NCBI GenBank assembly: GCA_022496185.1
Contig: WTXG01000048.1
Coordinates: 124,001-188,000, forward strand
Direction: 5' to 3'
Length of the DNA: 64,000 nucleotides
Source of the DNA: Multifurca ochricompacta
Lineage: Eukaryota > Basidiomycota > Agaricomycetes > Russulales > Russulaceae
This document shows positions 44,943-56,228 of this stretch, piece after piece (position 1 is the stretch's first letter; every line of letters starts with the position of its first letter). Under the pieces are notes generated by a model. That model worked only from the letters and a program-made list of their open reading frames with translations. It was not told where the DNA came from and did not search any database. The position numbers were made by a program, and so were the translations under genes.

Positions 44943-47010
44943 GTAACATGGAGTGCTCGTGCCCAGGCCAATGGGTTTGAGCCTAACAAAAATCCTTTGC
45001 AAATGCTTTCTCAACCAGGAGAGCATGGACTTCTTCACTCTCCTTCATCATATTAGCCCATATGTCTTGGGCTTTCTCTTCTTTGGACCGCTTGTCCACA
45101 GTAGGCAGGTTATTCTGGGCAGGGGCTGCTGGTGCTGTAGTTGCTTCCACAATGTGTGCTCCCTTCTTGGGACAATCTCTGGACATATGCCCCTGTGCTT
45201 TGCATCAAAAGCATTGTCCTTCTTTCATCAATGTCTGCTGCTCATCTTCTGTCAGTGTAGCCCTGGCCCAAGTCCTATTTGCAGAGGTATCCATGGCATT
45301 TGGATCCCTTTGTACATGCTGGTTATGGGATGCAGGCTTGACCCCAAACACTGCCTTCCACTGGTCTCAGGTTTTTCCCTTCTTGGTGTTGACTCCAAAG
45401 CATGTCTGGAAGTTGAGATAATCCTGCTGCTGTCATTGAGCAGCATTAACCCATTCATCCCAGTCCTGGGGGTGATGGAACTGGATGATGTTTTTGTCAA
45501 ACAATCATGCTGCTGGTTATACTGACTGTGGTTAGTAGCAGTTAGGCTAAAGAAAGACAAGTACTTCAGAGGTTAGAAGAACTCTATATTACTATCTACA
45601 CACCTAAAGAAAGACAAGTCTAATATAATAGGTTAGTCTATAGGTAGTGAGAGAGTAGAGTAACAGGAACTTACACTTCAGAGGTTAGAAGAACTCTGAA
45701 GTGAAAGGGACAAAACAGACACCCTTATATACCCATGGGGGCCAGGGGAAATGGTCTGTGCACACTGGGAATAAGTCCACAAGTGCTGGACAATAAACAG
45801 AGAGGGATAAAGGCCATTGGCCAAAGAGATATCACATGCCTACTGCGCATTACTAAGTCCATCACTAATCAGCTGAGTAAGGTGAGAAAGAAATGTAATA
45901 AAGATAACATAAAAAGTCCGATACTCCGGAATCTAATCTAATCTAATCTACAGCTGAAGCGAACCTTAGATGCCTGAAGCATCTCCAGACACATCCTGTG
46001 TCAACAGTTTTTGACCAGCAGGTTGGGCAACCCTTGTGAGAAGAGATCTAATGTTGCCTCTTTGTCTGTGTCATACCCAGCTCTATTGGCCAGGCTTCTA
46101 AACTTGGCGACATATGCATCCAGTTCTCCCTTCTCCATTCTGAGGGATTTCAACTCTTGGGCTGCTTTTTGCTTTGCCTGTCCATCAGTGAAGGCATCTT
46201 TGAATCGCTGGGCAATGGTCTCCCAGAGGCCTTCACTCATGGTTCGGTGCCCACTCTCAACTTGTTCATTCAGCCACTCCAGCTGTTCCATCATCCAGTC
46301 ATCCACTGCATCCCCTCAGATCAGAGAGAGGAATAGATTAGTGCATTGGAATGGATTGATAATTTGGGGAACATCATGATTGAAGTTTTTGAAGGTTGTA
46401 AACTCCAACATGAACTTTTTACTTTGTGACCAATCCCTGGTAAACATCTGAGGTAGCACTCCTGACAGACATCCCGAAGGAGGAGGAATGTTTGGCAGTG
46501 CAGCTGTGGGGGCTGGTGGGATGGGGTCAGGGAGTTGGGCAGCAATGGTCGACATGTTCTGATGGAGTGGGGTGATAGTATTTGTAGATTGTATCGATAT
46601 CTGGGGAGTTGTCAAAGCAGGGGCTCTGATTGTGACAACTTCAGGTGCAACTGGAAACATAATCGCTGCTAATGCTGGTGCATCTTCACTATGTTCTTCT
46701 ATGTACTCTTCTGGTTCAGAGTCCGTGACAATGGCTGGGGGGTTTTCCCTCCACAGCCCTAGTCCAAATTTGGGTGGGGCAGGTCCTGTAGTGACCCAAG
46801 AGTGTCAGCTGTCTGAGTATTGGATACGATACCAAACTCTTTTCTCATTGTCGTATTCTACCAGTTGGTATCTTCTGTTGTAATAGACATAGTATCCAAA
46901 CTCGGACTCAAAATCTTTCCAGGCAGCAGAGCCAAGTACTTGCTGTGAAAGATTATTCTCTTCTCTATGTTCAATGGGTTCTTCTCAAAAGAGGGTCTGA
47001 CTGTGGCTGG
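44943..47010 (-). pseudogene. Gag of element 2, split and degraded
   Basis: Gag segments LLVEKAFAK, TTAPAAPAQNN, YVAKFRSLANRAGYDTDKE and WSQSKKFMLEFTTFKNFNHD are in the right order but in shifting frames with stops. The CCHC knuckle has lost a residue. A complete solo LTR (45495-46006) is inserted. Confidence 0.8.
45495..46006 (-). repeat. Copia-family LTR, solo copy B with target duplication
   Basis: 512 bases, TG...CA, minus orientation, flanked by a perfect 5-base duplication GTTTT (45490-45494 and 46007-46011). Removing it restores the gag sequence GATGTTTTTGAC seen in element 3. It contains the TATATAAGGGTGTCTG promoter on the minus strand. Confidence 0.88.
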
Positions 47011-47023
47011 AAGCCACTGTGAG

Positions 47024-47036
47024 AGACTCGACTTGA
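47024..47036 (-). promoter_or_regulatory. Self-priming primer-binding site, element 2
   Basis: The same AAGTCGAGTCT site directly inside the 5' LTR, kept intact although it contains a CpG and the rest of the element has lost most CpGs. Its partner in the LTR (near 47261-47272) is also intact. Confidence 0.6.
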
Positions 47037-47627
47037 TGTTACATCCAGTGTGGGATGTTCTGCATGACATGTGCTTCAGTGTATGCAAGAATCAGGAAAG
47101 GACCATCAATAGGTCCCTTGGAGGAGACAGGAAGAGTCAAAGTCCCAGAGGCTGAATGCTCTTGAGACAATGTTAAGTGGAGAGGTGTCAGAAACACCAA
47201 GATGACTAGTTCTGAAGTTCAAGGGACTTGTCCAGAAGACAAACACTGATGTATTCAATAAGTCGAGTCTGAGGCTTACAATGTAGCTACAGTGGGACTT
47301 ATATATGTAATCAGATGGGCATCTATACATAAGAGATATGTAATCAAGTGGGTCCAAATATCCAGAAGCGGATGGTGTAAAGCCTGGCTTCTGATAGGGG
47401 ATTAAGTAAGTGTCCAGTCTTAGAGATAGGGAGATAAGAGATAGGGAGAAGCATAAACAAAGATATACACTGAGTCAACAAGTACAAAGTCAGTCATGGG
47501 GAAGGGAGTAGGGCATGTGATGGATCCCAGGACAGAGACATGATCAGGAAGTGAAGAGTGGGTGGAAGGGATGGGTTCACATTAGGTAAAGTGAAGAAAA
47601 GAGGGGTACTTGGCAAGGGTTGTAACA
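47037..47627 (-). repeat. Gypsy element 2, 5' LTR
   Basis: About 591 bases, TGTTACATCCAGTG to GGTTGTAACA. It is clearly diverged from the partner LTR at 41206-43430, in keeping with an old insertion. Confidence 0.85.
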
Positions 47628-48210
47628 TCTCATTAAAACTCCCAGTACATGCTCCCCCAGCAATGTCCTATCACTCAACAATCCATCATGTCTTTCATCA
47701 CTGCCAACACTGCTGTCAATGCTTTCACCTCTTCCCATGTAGTTGTTGAAGCCTTCCCCTCTGCCCATCCATCCACACACCCTTCCTCTCCTATTGACTA
47801 TGAGGCTGCTGAAGCGCGGACCAAGAATCAATCCCCCAACCCCAACAATGACTTCACCCACTCCAAAGAACCCCACCTGAATGACCTGCTCGGTATGGAA
47901 CAGGACAATGAAGTGCCAGAATTCCCATTCTTCTACAACAACCCAAATTCCTCCATGTACTTCCCACTTGAGATCACCATGGCCAATGGAGACAAGGTCA
48001 TCGCAAAATACATCTTCTATACTAATGGAGGGATGGATGTCGCAGGTTGTATGAAGAAGGATGGCCCAGTCTATGGGGCACCAGTATATTTAGAAGAGAG
48101 ACACACGGGTCATCTCCACCACATGATGAGTGACAAACAGCTTGGACACCTAGCCACTGATGACACCCGAGCCTTTGCCATTGATGAAGTGTTGAATGAT
48201 ATGTGTCTTC
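47628..48210 (+). pseudogene. Inverted 5' half of a third ORF
   Basis: A plus-strand copy of the third ORF starts MSFITANTAVNAFTSSHVVV near 47688 and stays open through PEFPFFYNNPNSSMYFPLEI to NDMCLLL. The Copia-family LTR then cuts it at 48211. It is opposite in orientation to elements 1-3 and has no pol upstream, so it is a remnant of a further insertion. Its long open frame suggests a fairly recent origin or donor. Confidence 0.8.
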
Positions 48211-48704
48211 TGTTGAACACAGAAGATGTTTGGTGATGCTTCAGGCATCAGGTGATTAGATTAGCTACTTTGCAGATTAGATTAGATACCGGAGTTTCGG
48301 ACTATTTACATTATCATTATTACTTTCTTTCTCACATTCCGCAGTAGCTGACTGATACACCATGTAACATGTGATTTCTGTAGTAGCCAATGGCTTTTCT
48401 CCCTCATGTTTATTGTTTGGACTTTGTCCAGCACTTGTGGATTTATTCCCAGTGCACAGACCATCCCTTGAACAGTATATAAGGGTGTCTGTTTTGTCCT
48501 CTACACTTCAGAGTTTTCTTCACCTCTGAAGTGTAAGTCCCAATCTCTTACTTACTACCTTACCTTTGACTAACCGTCTCATGTAGATAACTTGTCTTTC
48601 TAGGTGTGTAGTATAGTATAATAGAGTTTTCTTCACCTCTGAAGTATAACTTGTCTTTCTAGCTTAACCTGCTAACTTACCACAGTCAGTATGCTGTGCC
48701 TCAT
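48211..48704 (+). repeat. Copia 5' LTR, left part
   Basis: Closely similar to the solo LTRs 44444-44942 and 45495-46006, with the TATATAAGGGTGTCTG box. It ends at CCTCAT, where element 3 inserted, and resumes at 56202 with GCCTGTTTTACA. Confidence 0.85.
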
Positions 48705-49298
48705 TGTTATGTCCAGTGCGGGACGTTCCACACGACTTGTGTGACAGCATTTGTTCGTTATCAGGTAAGGAGTCAATAGGGCTCCTTGGAGTGTGTTATG
48801 GAAGAGTCAAAGTCAAAGAGGCTGTACTCTAAGACAATGTTGAGCAGAAAGTACCAGAAGTACTTGGTGAGATGGTTGAGTCAAAGCTTTCAAAGGGAAG
48901 TCCAGAAGACAAGCACCGATGTATTCAATAAGTCGAGTCTGAGGTCTACAATGTAGTTACAGTGGACTTATATACGTAATCAAATGAGTGTCTAAAGATA
49001 AGATATCGTTGAGTCATGTGGGCCCGAATATACGAAAGCGGAGGGTGTAAAGCCTGGCTTCTGATAGGGAATTAAGTAAGTGTCTGGTCGTAAAGATAAG
49101 AGATAAGAGATAACGGATAAAGGGTCAATCATGAGCAAAGTAACATAAACAACGACAAAGCTGATCACGGGGAGGGAAGCAGGGCATGTGACGGGTCCCA
49201 GGAAGGGGATATGATCAGGAAATGTAAGGTAGGGGGACAGGTAGGGTCATCACTGGGGATCGTGAAGAAAAATGGGTTGCTAGGCAGGGGTCATAACA
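48705..49298 (-). repeat. Gypsy element 3, 3' LTR
   Basis: 594 bases, TGTTATGTCCAGTGCG to GGTCATAACA. It differs from the partner LTR mostly by C/T and G/A changes plus short indels. The polypurine tract follows at 49299-49312. Confidence 0.92.
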
Positions 49299-49329
49299 TC
49301 ACCCCCTCTTCTGGCTCTAGCTGACCCAG

Positions 49330-50535
49330 CTAGAAACAACTTGTACCATCATCATCCTGCACCAGGTCCAAGTAATCGTCAGCTACATTACGATCATCCA
49401 TGGTGTAATTCTCCTTGTCTTCATCCTGGGGACACCTATGTGTGCAGAGGAAACCATAAGGGCCACGCTGCCCACACAAGTGACAGAGGTCGTGGATGGG
49501 GCAGTCCAGCTCGCGATGTCCTGCATTGTGACACAGGCACTTGCTGCACCAGCCGGACAGGTTGATGATTGTCGGGGGGACACCTACACGGTGGAAAATG
49601 CAGAACCGGCTCCAGTGCAGGTTGCTGCGACAGTGGCGACACCACTTGCGGTTGAGGGGACAGTTCCAGCTGATATGGTACTTACTGTCACACTGCCAGC
49701 ATGTTTCTCCACAGGGATTCTCGTGCATCCGCGGCATCTCGAACCGATTGGGCAACAACCTTGGTGCAGCTCCTAACGATCGTGGAGGGAGAGGTCGTGC
49801 GTATGTGTCAGCATACCTCTTGGCGATGGTCTGGTATGCATCCCCTGTTTCCAACCTTTTCCGGATCTCTACCAACTCCTGCTCAACCTGGAACATCCCG
49901 CTGGTCAATCTCGTCATCATCTTCGCATGTTCCTTGTATTGCTTGTTGAGTGTCGTGCGCAGCGTCAGGTTCTTCCGCAGCCTCATTACTTCGGCTTTGA
50001 GGCGCGGGAGGTGCATGTCGTTCAGTACTTTGTCGATCGCAAAGGCGCGGGAATCTTCCGCGGCCAAATGCCCCAACTGCTCGTCGCTCATCGTGTGATG
50101 TAGTCATCCTGTATAGCGTTCTTCCAAGTAGACTGGGGCCCCATAGACGGGACCATTCTTCTTCATGCACCCTGTGACATCCATTCCTCCATTGGTATAG
50201 AAGATGTACTTAGCTATAGCCTTGGTGCCATCCACCATGGTGATCTCAAGCGGGAAGTACATTGATGAGTTCGGGTTGTTGGCGAAGAATGGGAACTCGG
50301 GGACTTCATCATCCATCTCCATGCCTACCAAATCATTTGGGTGTGGCTCTTTGCAGTGTTCAAAGTCGTCATTAGGGTTGGGTGATTGGTTCTTAACACG
50401 TTCTTCCGCAGCTTCATAGTCGATGGGAGAGGAGGGACGAGTGGAGGGGTGAGCGGAAGGGAAGGCTTCCACAACCACAGTAGTGGCAGTGAAGGCGTTG
50501 ATGGCAGCAGAGGCAGCGATGGAGGAAGAAGACAT
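49330..50535 (-). pseudogene. Third ORF of element 3, one TGA
   Basis: Homologous to 33716-34909 along its whole length, starting MSSSSIAASAAINAFTATTV. It is open except for a TGA at 50104-50106, where the other copies have an Arg codon. The coiled coil and the knuckles (CWQCDSKYHISWNC, CRHCRSNLHWSRFC and two variants) are kept. Confidence 0.85.
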
Positions 50536-50652
50536 GTTGGTGTGTAGTTAGGACATTGCTGGTGAAGCGTTGTTCTGGGGGGAAAGTTGGGAGTCTGCCT
50601 TTCTTTTAACTGTTTTTGGGCGCCTGGGGATGTCGTAAATGGAACTCCGTGA

Positions 50653-53600
50653 TCAGGTCCGGGGCAAGATATCCCCGGCTGGTTCCCACGAGTTGTCAGA
50701 GTCTGGGAAACCCTTCCACTTGATCAGGTAATACAGCTTGCGCCCTCGGCCCTGTTGCTTTGAGTCTAGAACGTGTTCTACTTCCCACTCCTCTTCTCTG
50801 TCGATAAGGTCAGGTGGGGGTCTCGGGAAGTTCTCCCCATGAATAGAGGTTTCCTTATATGGGGTCAGGAGTTTGGCGTGGAAGACGGGATGGATCTTCC
50901 ATTTCGGCGGCAATTGCAGTTCATATGATACATCTGACAGCTTCCTTGTGATCTGGAAGGGCCCATGACGTCGGGGCGCTAGTTTGGCTGAGGGATGTGA
51001 CGTATGAATGTTTTTTCCCTTGAGCCACACCCAGTCATTGGTCTGATAAGGTGTGAAAGTACTTGGTTGTGCGGTCAGGAGTTGCTGTGCCTTTGCCAGG
51101 TTGTTATTGGCCAATTGTTGTAACTCTTCCCATTGGCTTATCCGTTGGGTTACTGAAGGGACTTTAGTGGGCTTATCTGTCCACGTGGTGCACGGGGTGC
51201 AGCCCATGATAAGGGAGAAGGGGGTGGCCTTTGTGGTGCCATTGGGCCATGAGTTGTGAGCAAACTCCGCAGTTGATAGCCATTCTGCCCAGTCATCTTG
51301 TCTGCTGTTGCACCAGAACTGAAGGTACTGTTCCAGCCATTGATTTGTCTGCTCAGACTGTCCGTCCGTTTGTGGATGGTAAGCTGTGGAGATATTTTGC
51401 GCGATGTCTAACATTTTGCACAGGGCTCTGGCAAATGTTGACATGAACCTGGTGTCACAGTCAGATATGATCTTCTTGGGGAGTCCATAATGGCGGTATA
51501 CATGATTCAGGTATAACTTTGCCACTCCTTCGGCTGTGATGGTCTCGTTGCAGGGAATGAACAGGGCTGCTTTGGAGCAATCGTGGTCAGTGATTGTGAG
51601 GATGGTGTTGAAGCCCTGTGATTTGGGTAGTTTGACAATAAAATCCATGGCAATGGTCTGAAAGGGGGTCGACGCAATGGGAGCGATGGGGTGTATTGGT
51701 GGGACTCTCGGGTGTGTGTTAACCTTGTTTGCCTGACACGCTGCGCATCCTTGCACATAACTCTCGACGTCCTTTTTCATGTTGGGCCACCAATAGTCTC
51801 TTTTGGCCAGGGCATAGGTGTTATGAATGCTGGGGTGTCCTGCAGAGGGAAGGTGTGGTGAAAATGGATCACCCCCCTCTTAATGTTGTCGCCACTGGTG
51901 ACAACCAGTCGATCGCTGTCTTTCCACCAAAGGCTGTTGACCTCTTTTAAGTTGTGTGCATTGGCCCATGAATGGCACAGTTCTTGGTTCATATTTTGGG
52001 ACACCTGTGCCCATAGGTCCATATCGTGGAGGCTGACCACAGCAGTTTTTGCAAACACTTCCTCCGGGAGGACAGTGATGTCATTATTGTCATCCTCGCC
52101 TGTGTGCATGTCTGGTCTGCGTGACAGTGCATCCGCTCTGGTGTTTTGGCTTCCAGCAATGTGTTTCAGGGTGAAGTTATATTCTTCCAACTCCAGGACT
52201 TCTCGTGCCACTCGTCGACTGATTTTATGGGGTTCCTTCCAATACAATAAGTTGGAATGGTCAGTGTGGATGATGGTCTTATGTGGGGTCCCGGCCAGGT
52301 AAGGTCGCCAGTGTCGCAATGCCTTGACTATGGCTAGGAGTTCCCTATCCCAGATGTCATAATTCCGCTCGGCTGGGGAGAAGGTCTCAGAGTAGTACGC
52401 CACTGGGTGAAGTACTTGTGTGGCATCTCTCTGGTATAATACAGCTCCGTTTGCAAAGTGAGAGGCGTCTACCTCCAATTTGAAAGGATGACGCAGATCT
52501 GGTTGGATGAGTACAGGCTCGGAGCCGACTAGGTCCCTGATCTGTTCAAATGCTTGTTGTTGTGTTGAACTCCAATGCCATGGCACGTCCTTTTTCAAGA
52601 GATCGTTCAGTGGTCGTGCGATGCCTGAGAATCCCTTGACAAAGTGTTGGTAGAAGTTACAGAACCCAATGAATGACTGGACGTCTTTGACACAGGTCAG
52701 TACTGGCCACTCCCAGATCCCCTGTACTTTAACAGGATCCATGCGCACTTGTCCTCTTTCTAAGATGACTCCTAGGTACTCAACACTTCGTTGCTCAAAG
52801 GAGCACTTGGCAGGTTTGAGGTACAGGTCGTGTTCTTGGAGTATATCTAATACCTGATGCACACGGTTTTGGTGGTGATCTAGGTTGTCTGGGGTGGCCA
52901 CCAATATGTCGTCCATATAGACCACTACTTCTCCAGTAAGAATGAGATCACGGAAGATGTGGTTCATCATGGCCTGGAACGTTGCCGGTGAATTTGTAAG
53001 GCCAAAGAACATGACATTCGGTTCAAACAATCCTTGATTTGTTTTGAATGCCGCTTTACACTGATCACCTTCCTTGATCTGGACATTATTGTATCCCCAC
53101 CGCACGTCCATCTTTGAGAAGAGGGACTTATCCCTCATGGTGTCTATGAGTTTGGAGATGAGCGGCAGGGGGTAGGCATTCTTCACGGTATGAGTGTTAA
53201 TTCGTCAATAATCCTGGACTGGCCGCAGCTTACTGTCCTTCTTCTTGATGAAGAAGAAGGGCGAGGTGTACTGCGACTTGGATGGGCAAATGTATCCTTT
53301 CGCCAAATGTTCTTCGAGGAACTCCATCAATGCCACCTGCTCGGACTGGATAATGGATAGATTTTGCAATCGATTGCTGCTGGGTGTATCGGGGAGCAGG
53401 TCTATGGCGTGATCCCAGGGTCGAGAGGGTGGAAATTGCTGTGACTCTCTTCTGAGAATACCCTCCAATGTCGGTGGTAGGCGTGCGGTACTATGTCATC
53501 ATAAGTCTTCTCTGTCTGCCCCTGTTCACCTTCTGTGCTAATTCTGAAGCCTTCGTGGCATAACAGTGACCTAGGTCTTCGTCACTGGCATCTGCAACTT

Positions 53601-54135
53601 TCACCGTTCGATGTCTGACCATATAATTGTAGCCTATCGACGTAATGATGGTGGGGTATGAATCTTTATCCATTGTCGCATCGGCCCAATTGATCCGGGG
53701 TTCGAATGCAGCAAGCCATGGATACCCCAAAATAAGGTCTTCATCCCCTAAGTCGGTAATTAGAAAGCGAATGACTTTTGTTATTTCCCCAACTTGGACG
53801 TTTAGGTCGGTATAATGCGTGATCTTTCCAGCATGGTTGGCAGTTCCATCAATATTCCAGATGTTTTTCTCTTGGGGAAGAGCCTGCATCCCCAGCCCCA
53901 AGGTTTTAATCATTCTTGGACTGATAAAGTTGTCGGTGGCTCCAGAGTCCACTAAGATGTCTTGGTTGGCCATCCTCTGTGTAGTCTCGAAATGTACTGG
54001 TATTTTTAATGATTTGAATTGACTAGTATACACAGAGGTAACATGGAGTGCTCTTGCCCAGGCCGATGGGGTAGAGCTTATCAAAATCCTTCTTTGCAAA
54101 TGCCTTCTCCACAAGGATGGCTCACACTTCCTCAC
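50653..54135 (-). pseudogene. Pol of element 3: protease to chromodomain
   Basis: Protease (ILVDSGATDNFI) occupies 54135-53491. A short frame with the RT N-terminus lies at 53468-53205 and ends at a stop. RT-RNase H runs from 53186 to 51777 (FFGLTNSPATFQ, YMDD, EVDASHFANGAVLYQRD). Integrase-chromodomain runs from 51780 to 50653 (CAACQ, MDFIVKLP, EEWEVEHVLDSKQQGRG). Frameshifts occur near 53480 and 51855, and the expected pol end is lost by a late frameshift. Confidence 0.9.
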
Positions 54136-55587
54136 TTTCCTTCATCATGTTTGCCCATATGTCTTGGGCCTTTTCTTCCTTGGTCCGCTTGTCTACAGCC
54201 GGTGGGTTATTATTGATGGGGGCTGTCGGTGTAGCATTTGCCACTGCAACTCATACTCCCTTCTTCAGACAGTCTCGGGACATATGCCCCTGCCCTTTAC
54301 AGTGGAAACACCATCCTTCTTTCATCAATGTCTGCCGTTCGTCTTCAGTGAGCGTGGCTCTTGCCCTGACTCTGTCTGCTGAGGTATCCATAGCATTGGG
54401 ATCCCTCTGAGTAGTGTGCGCTGGTTTGACTCCAAACGCGGCCTTCCACTGTTCTCGAGTCTTTCCTTTCTTGGTGTCAACTCCAAATCATGTCTGGAAG
54501 TCAAGATAGTCTTGCTGCTGTTGTCGAGCAGCATCAACCCACTCGTCCCAATCATGAGGGTGATGAAACTGAATGATGTTTTTGACAAGTGGGTTTGGCA
54601 GTCCTTGGGAAAAGAGGTCCAAGGTCGCTTCTTCATCCGTATCATAGCCTGCCCGGTTCGCCAGGCTCCGGAATTTTGCCACATAGGCATCGAGTTCTCC
54701 CTTTTCCATTTGCAGGGACTTTAATTCCCTGGCTGCTTTCTGTTTTGCCTGTCCATCAGTAAAGGCGTCTTTGAATCTCTGGGCTATGGTCTCCCAGAGG
54801 CCTTCACTGGTGGTTCGGCGGCCACTCTCTACCTGCTTGTTCAACCACTGAGCTGTTCCATTGTCCAATCATCGATGGCGTCACCCCTGATGAGGGAAGA
54901 AAGAGGTTTGGCCACTGGAAGGGATTGATGATTTGGGCAACATCGTGGTTGAAGTTCTTAAATGTGGTAAACTCCAGCATGAACTTCTTACTTTGGGAGC
55001 GATCTCCCGTGAAGGTCTGGGGCAAGATCCCGAAAGACGTCCCGATGGAGGAGGGATATTCGGGACAGCGGGCAGTGGGGGAGGAGGAGGAACGGGGTCA
55101 GGGAGTTGGGCAGCAATGGTGGACATGTTCTGGATGGAATGGGGTAACAGTGTCTGAGATTGTATCGATATCTGAGGAGTTGTCAAAGCAGGGGCTCTGA
55201 TCGTGACAACTGCTGGTGCAACCAGGGGTGTAGGCAATGCTAATACTGGTGCGTCTTGCTATTCTCTTCGACGTATTCTTCTGGTTCTGAGTCGGTGATG
55301 ATCGCGGGTGGTTCTCTCTCCAAGGTCTGAGACCGAATTCTGGTGGAGCAGGAGCAGTAGTAACCCACGAGTGTCTGCTATCCGAGTATCAGATACGATA
55401 CAAACTCTTTTTTTCGTCGTCGTATTCTAACCGTTGGTATCTTCGTCGTGATAGACATAGTATCCAAACTCGGTTCAAAGTCTTTCCAGACGGCAGAGCC
55501 AAGTGTCTGTTGTGAAAGATTATTCTCGTCTCTGCGTTCGATGAGCTCTTCTTTGAACAGGGTCTGACTGCGGCTGGATGAAGCCAC
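54070..55587 (-). pseudogene. Gag of element 3, several breaks
   Basis: It starts MASSSRSQTLFKEELIERRD. Segments with GDRSQSKKFMLEFTTFKNFN, YVAKFRSLANRAGYDTDEE and the knuckle remnant follow in shifting frames. The knuckle's second Cys to His spacing is altered by point changes. Confidence 0.85.
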
Positions 55588-55596
55588 GTTGGGAGG

Positions 55597-55609
55597 AGAC
55601 TCGACTTGA
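55597..55609 (-). promoter_or_regulatory. Self-priming primer-binding site, element 3
   Basis: AAGTCGAGTCT (minus) lies directly inside the 5' LTR and is complementary to AGACTCGACTT within the LTR (55843-55833), identical to elements 1 and 2. Confidence 0.65.
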
Positions 55610-56196
55610 TGTTACGTCCGGTGCGGGACGTTCCACACGACTTGTGTGACAGCATTCGTTCGTTATCAGGTAAGGAGCAATAGGGCTCCTTGGAGTGTGT
55701 TATGAAGAGTCAAAGTCAAAGAGGCTGTACTCTAAGACAATGTTGAGCGGAAAGTACCAGAAGTACTTGGTGAGATGGTCGAGTCAAAGCTTTCAAAGGG
55801 AAGTCCAGAAGACAAGCACCGATGTATTCAATAAGTCGAGTCTGAGGTCTACAATGTAGTTACAGTGGACTTATATACGTAATCAATGAGTGTCTAAAGA
55901 TAAGATATCGTGAGTCATGTGGGCCCGAATATACGAAAGCGGAGGGCGTAAAAGCCTGGCTTCTGATAGGGAATTAAGTAAGTGTCCGGTTGTAAAGATA
56001 AGAGATAAGAGATAATGGATAAAGGGCAATCATGAGCAAAGTAACATAAACAAGACAAAGCCGATCATGGGGAGGGAAGCAGGGCATGTGATGGGTCCCA
56101 GGAAGGGGATATGATCAGGAAATGTAAGGTAGGGGGACGGGTAGGGTTCACTGGGGATCATGAAGAAAAATGGGTTGCTAGGCAGGGGTCGTAACA
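55610..56196 (-). repeat. Gypsy element 3, 5' LTR
   Basis: 587 bases, TGTTACGTCCGGTGCG to GGTCGTAACA. It keeps more CpG sites than its partner LTR. Confidence 0.92.
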
Positions 56197-56201
56197 CTCA
56201 T

Positions 56202-56213
56202 GCCTGTTTTACA
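56202..56213 (+). repeat. Copia 5' LTR, right end
   Basis: GCCTGTTTTACA completes the LTR interrupted at 48704. Solo copy A ends GCCTGTTCAACA at the same place. Confidence 0.75.
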
Positions 56214-56228
56214 GGTTATGGGCCCTGG
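56214..56228 (+). promoter_or_regulatory. Copia primer-binding site, internal initiator tRNA
   Basis: GGTTATGGGCCCTGG begins at the first base after the LTR. Its first 12 bases are complementary to GGGCCCATAACC, the anticodon stem-loop of eukaryotic initiator tRNA-Met. Drosophila copia and some fungal Ty1/copia elements use this half-tRNA primer. Confidence 0.75.

Larger units (their letters stand above)
41206..47627 (-). mobile_element. Gypsy element 2, old and pol-deleted
   Basis: This relative of elements 1 and 3 has LTRs at 41206-43430 (split by a hAT-like insertion) and 47037-47627. Between them are a degenerate third ORF, a foreign LTR, gag split by another LTR insertion, and the primer site. 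Protease through chromodomain is missing: third-ORF sequence stops at 44443 and gag-pol junction sequence resumes at 44943. CpG sites are largely TpG or CpA. No clear target duplication remains. Confidence 0.85.
48705..56196 (-). mobile_element. Gypsy element 3, Ty3 chromovirus, intermediate age
   Basis: 7492 bases, with LTRs at 48705-49298 and 55610-56196 and a perfect 5-base target duplication CTCAT (48700-48704 and 56197-56201). It has the same gene order as element 1. Pol is broken by a few frameshifts and stops, and many Arg codons are changed by C-to-T or G-to-A at CpG. It lies inside the 5' LTR of the copia element, so it is younger than that. Confidence 0.94.
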
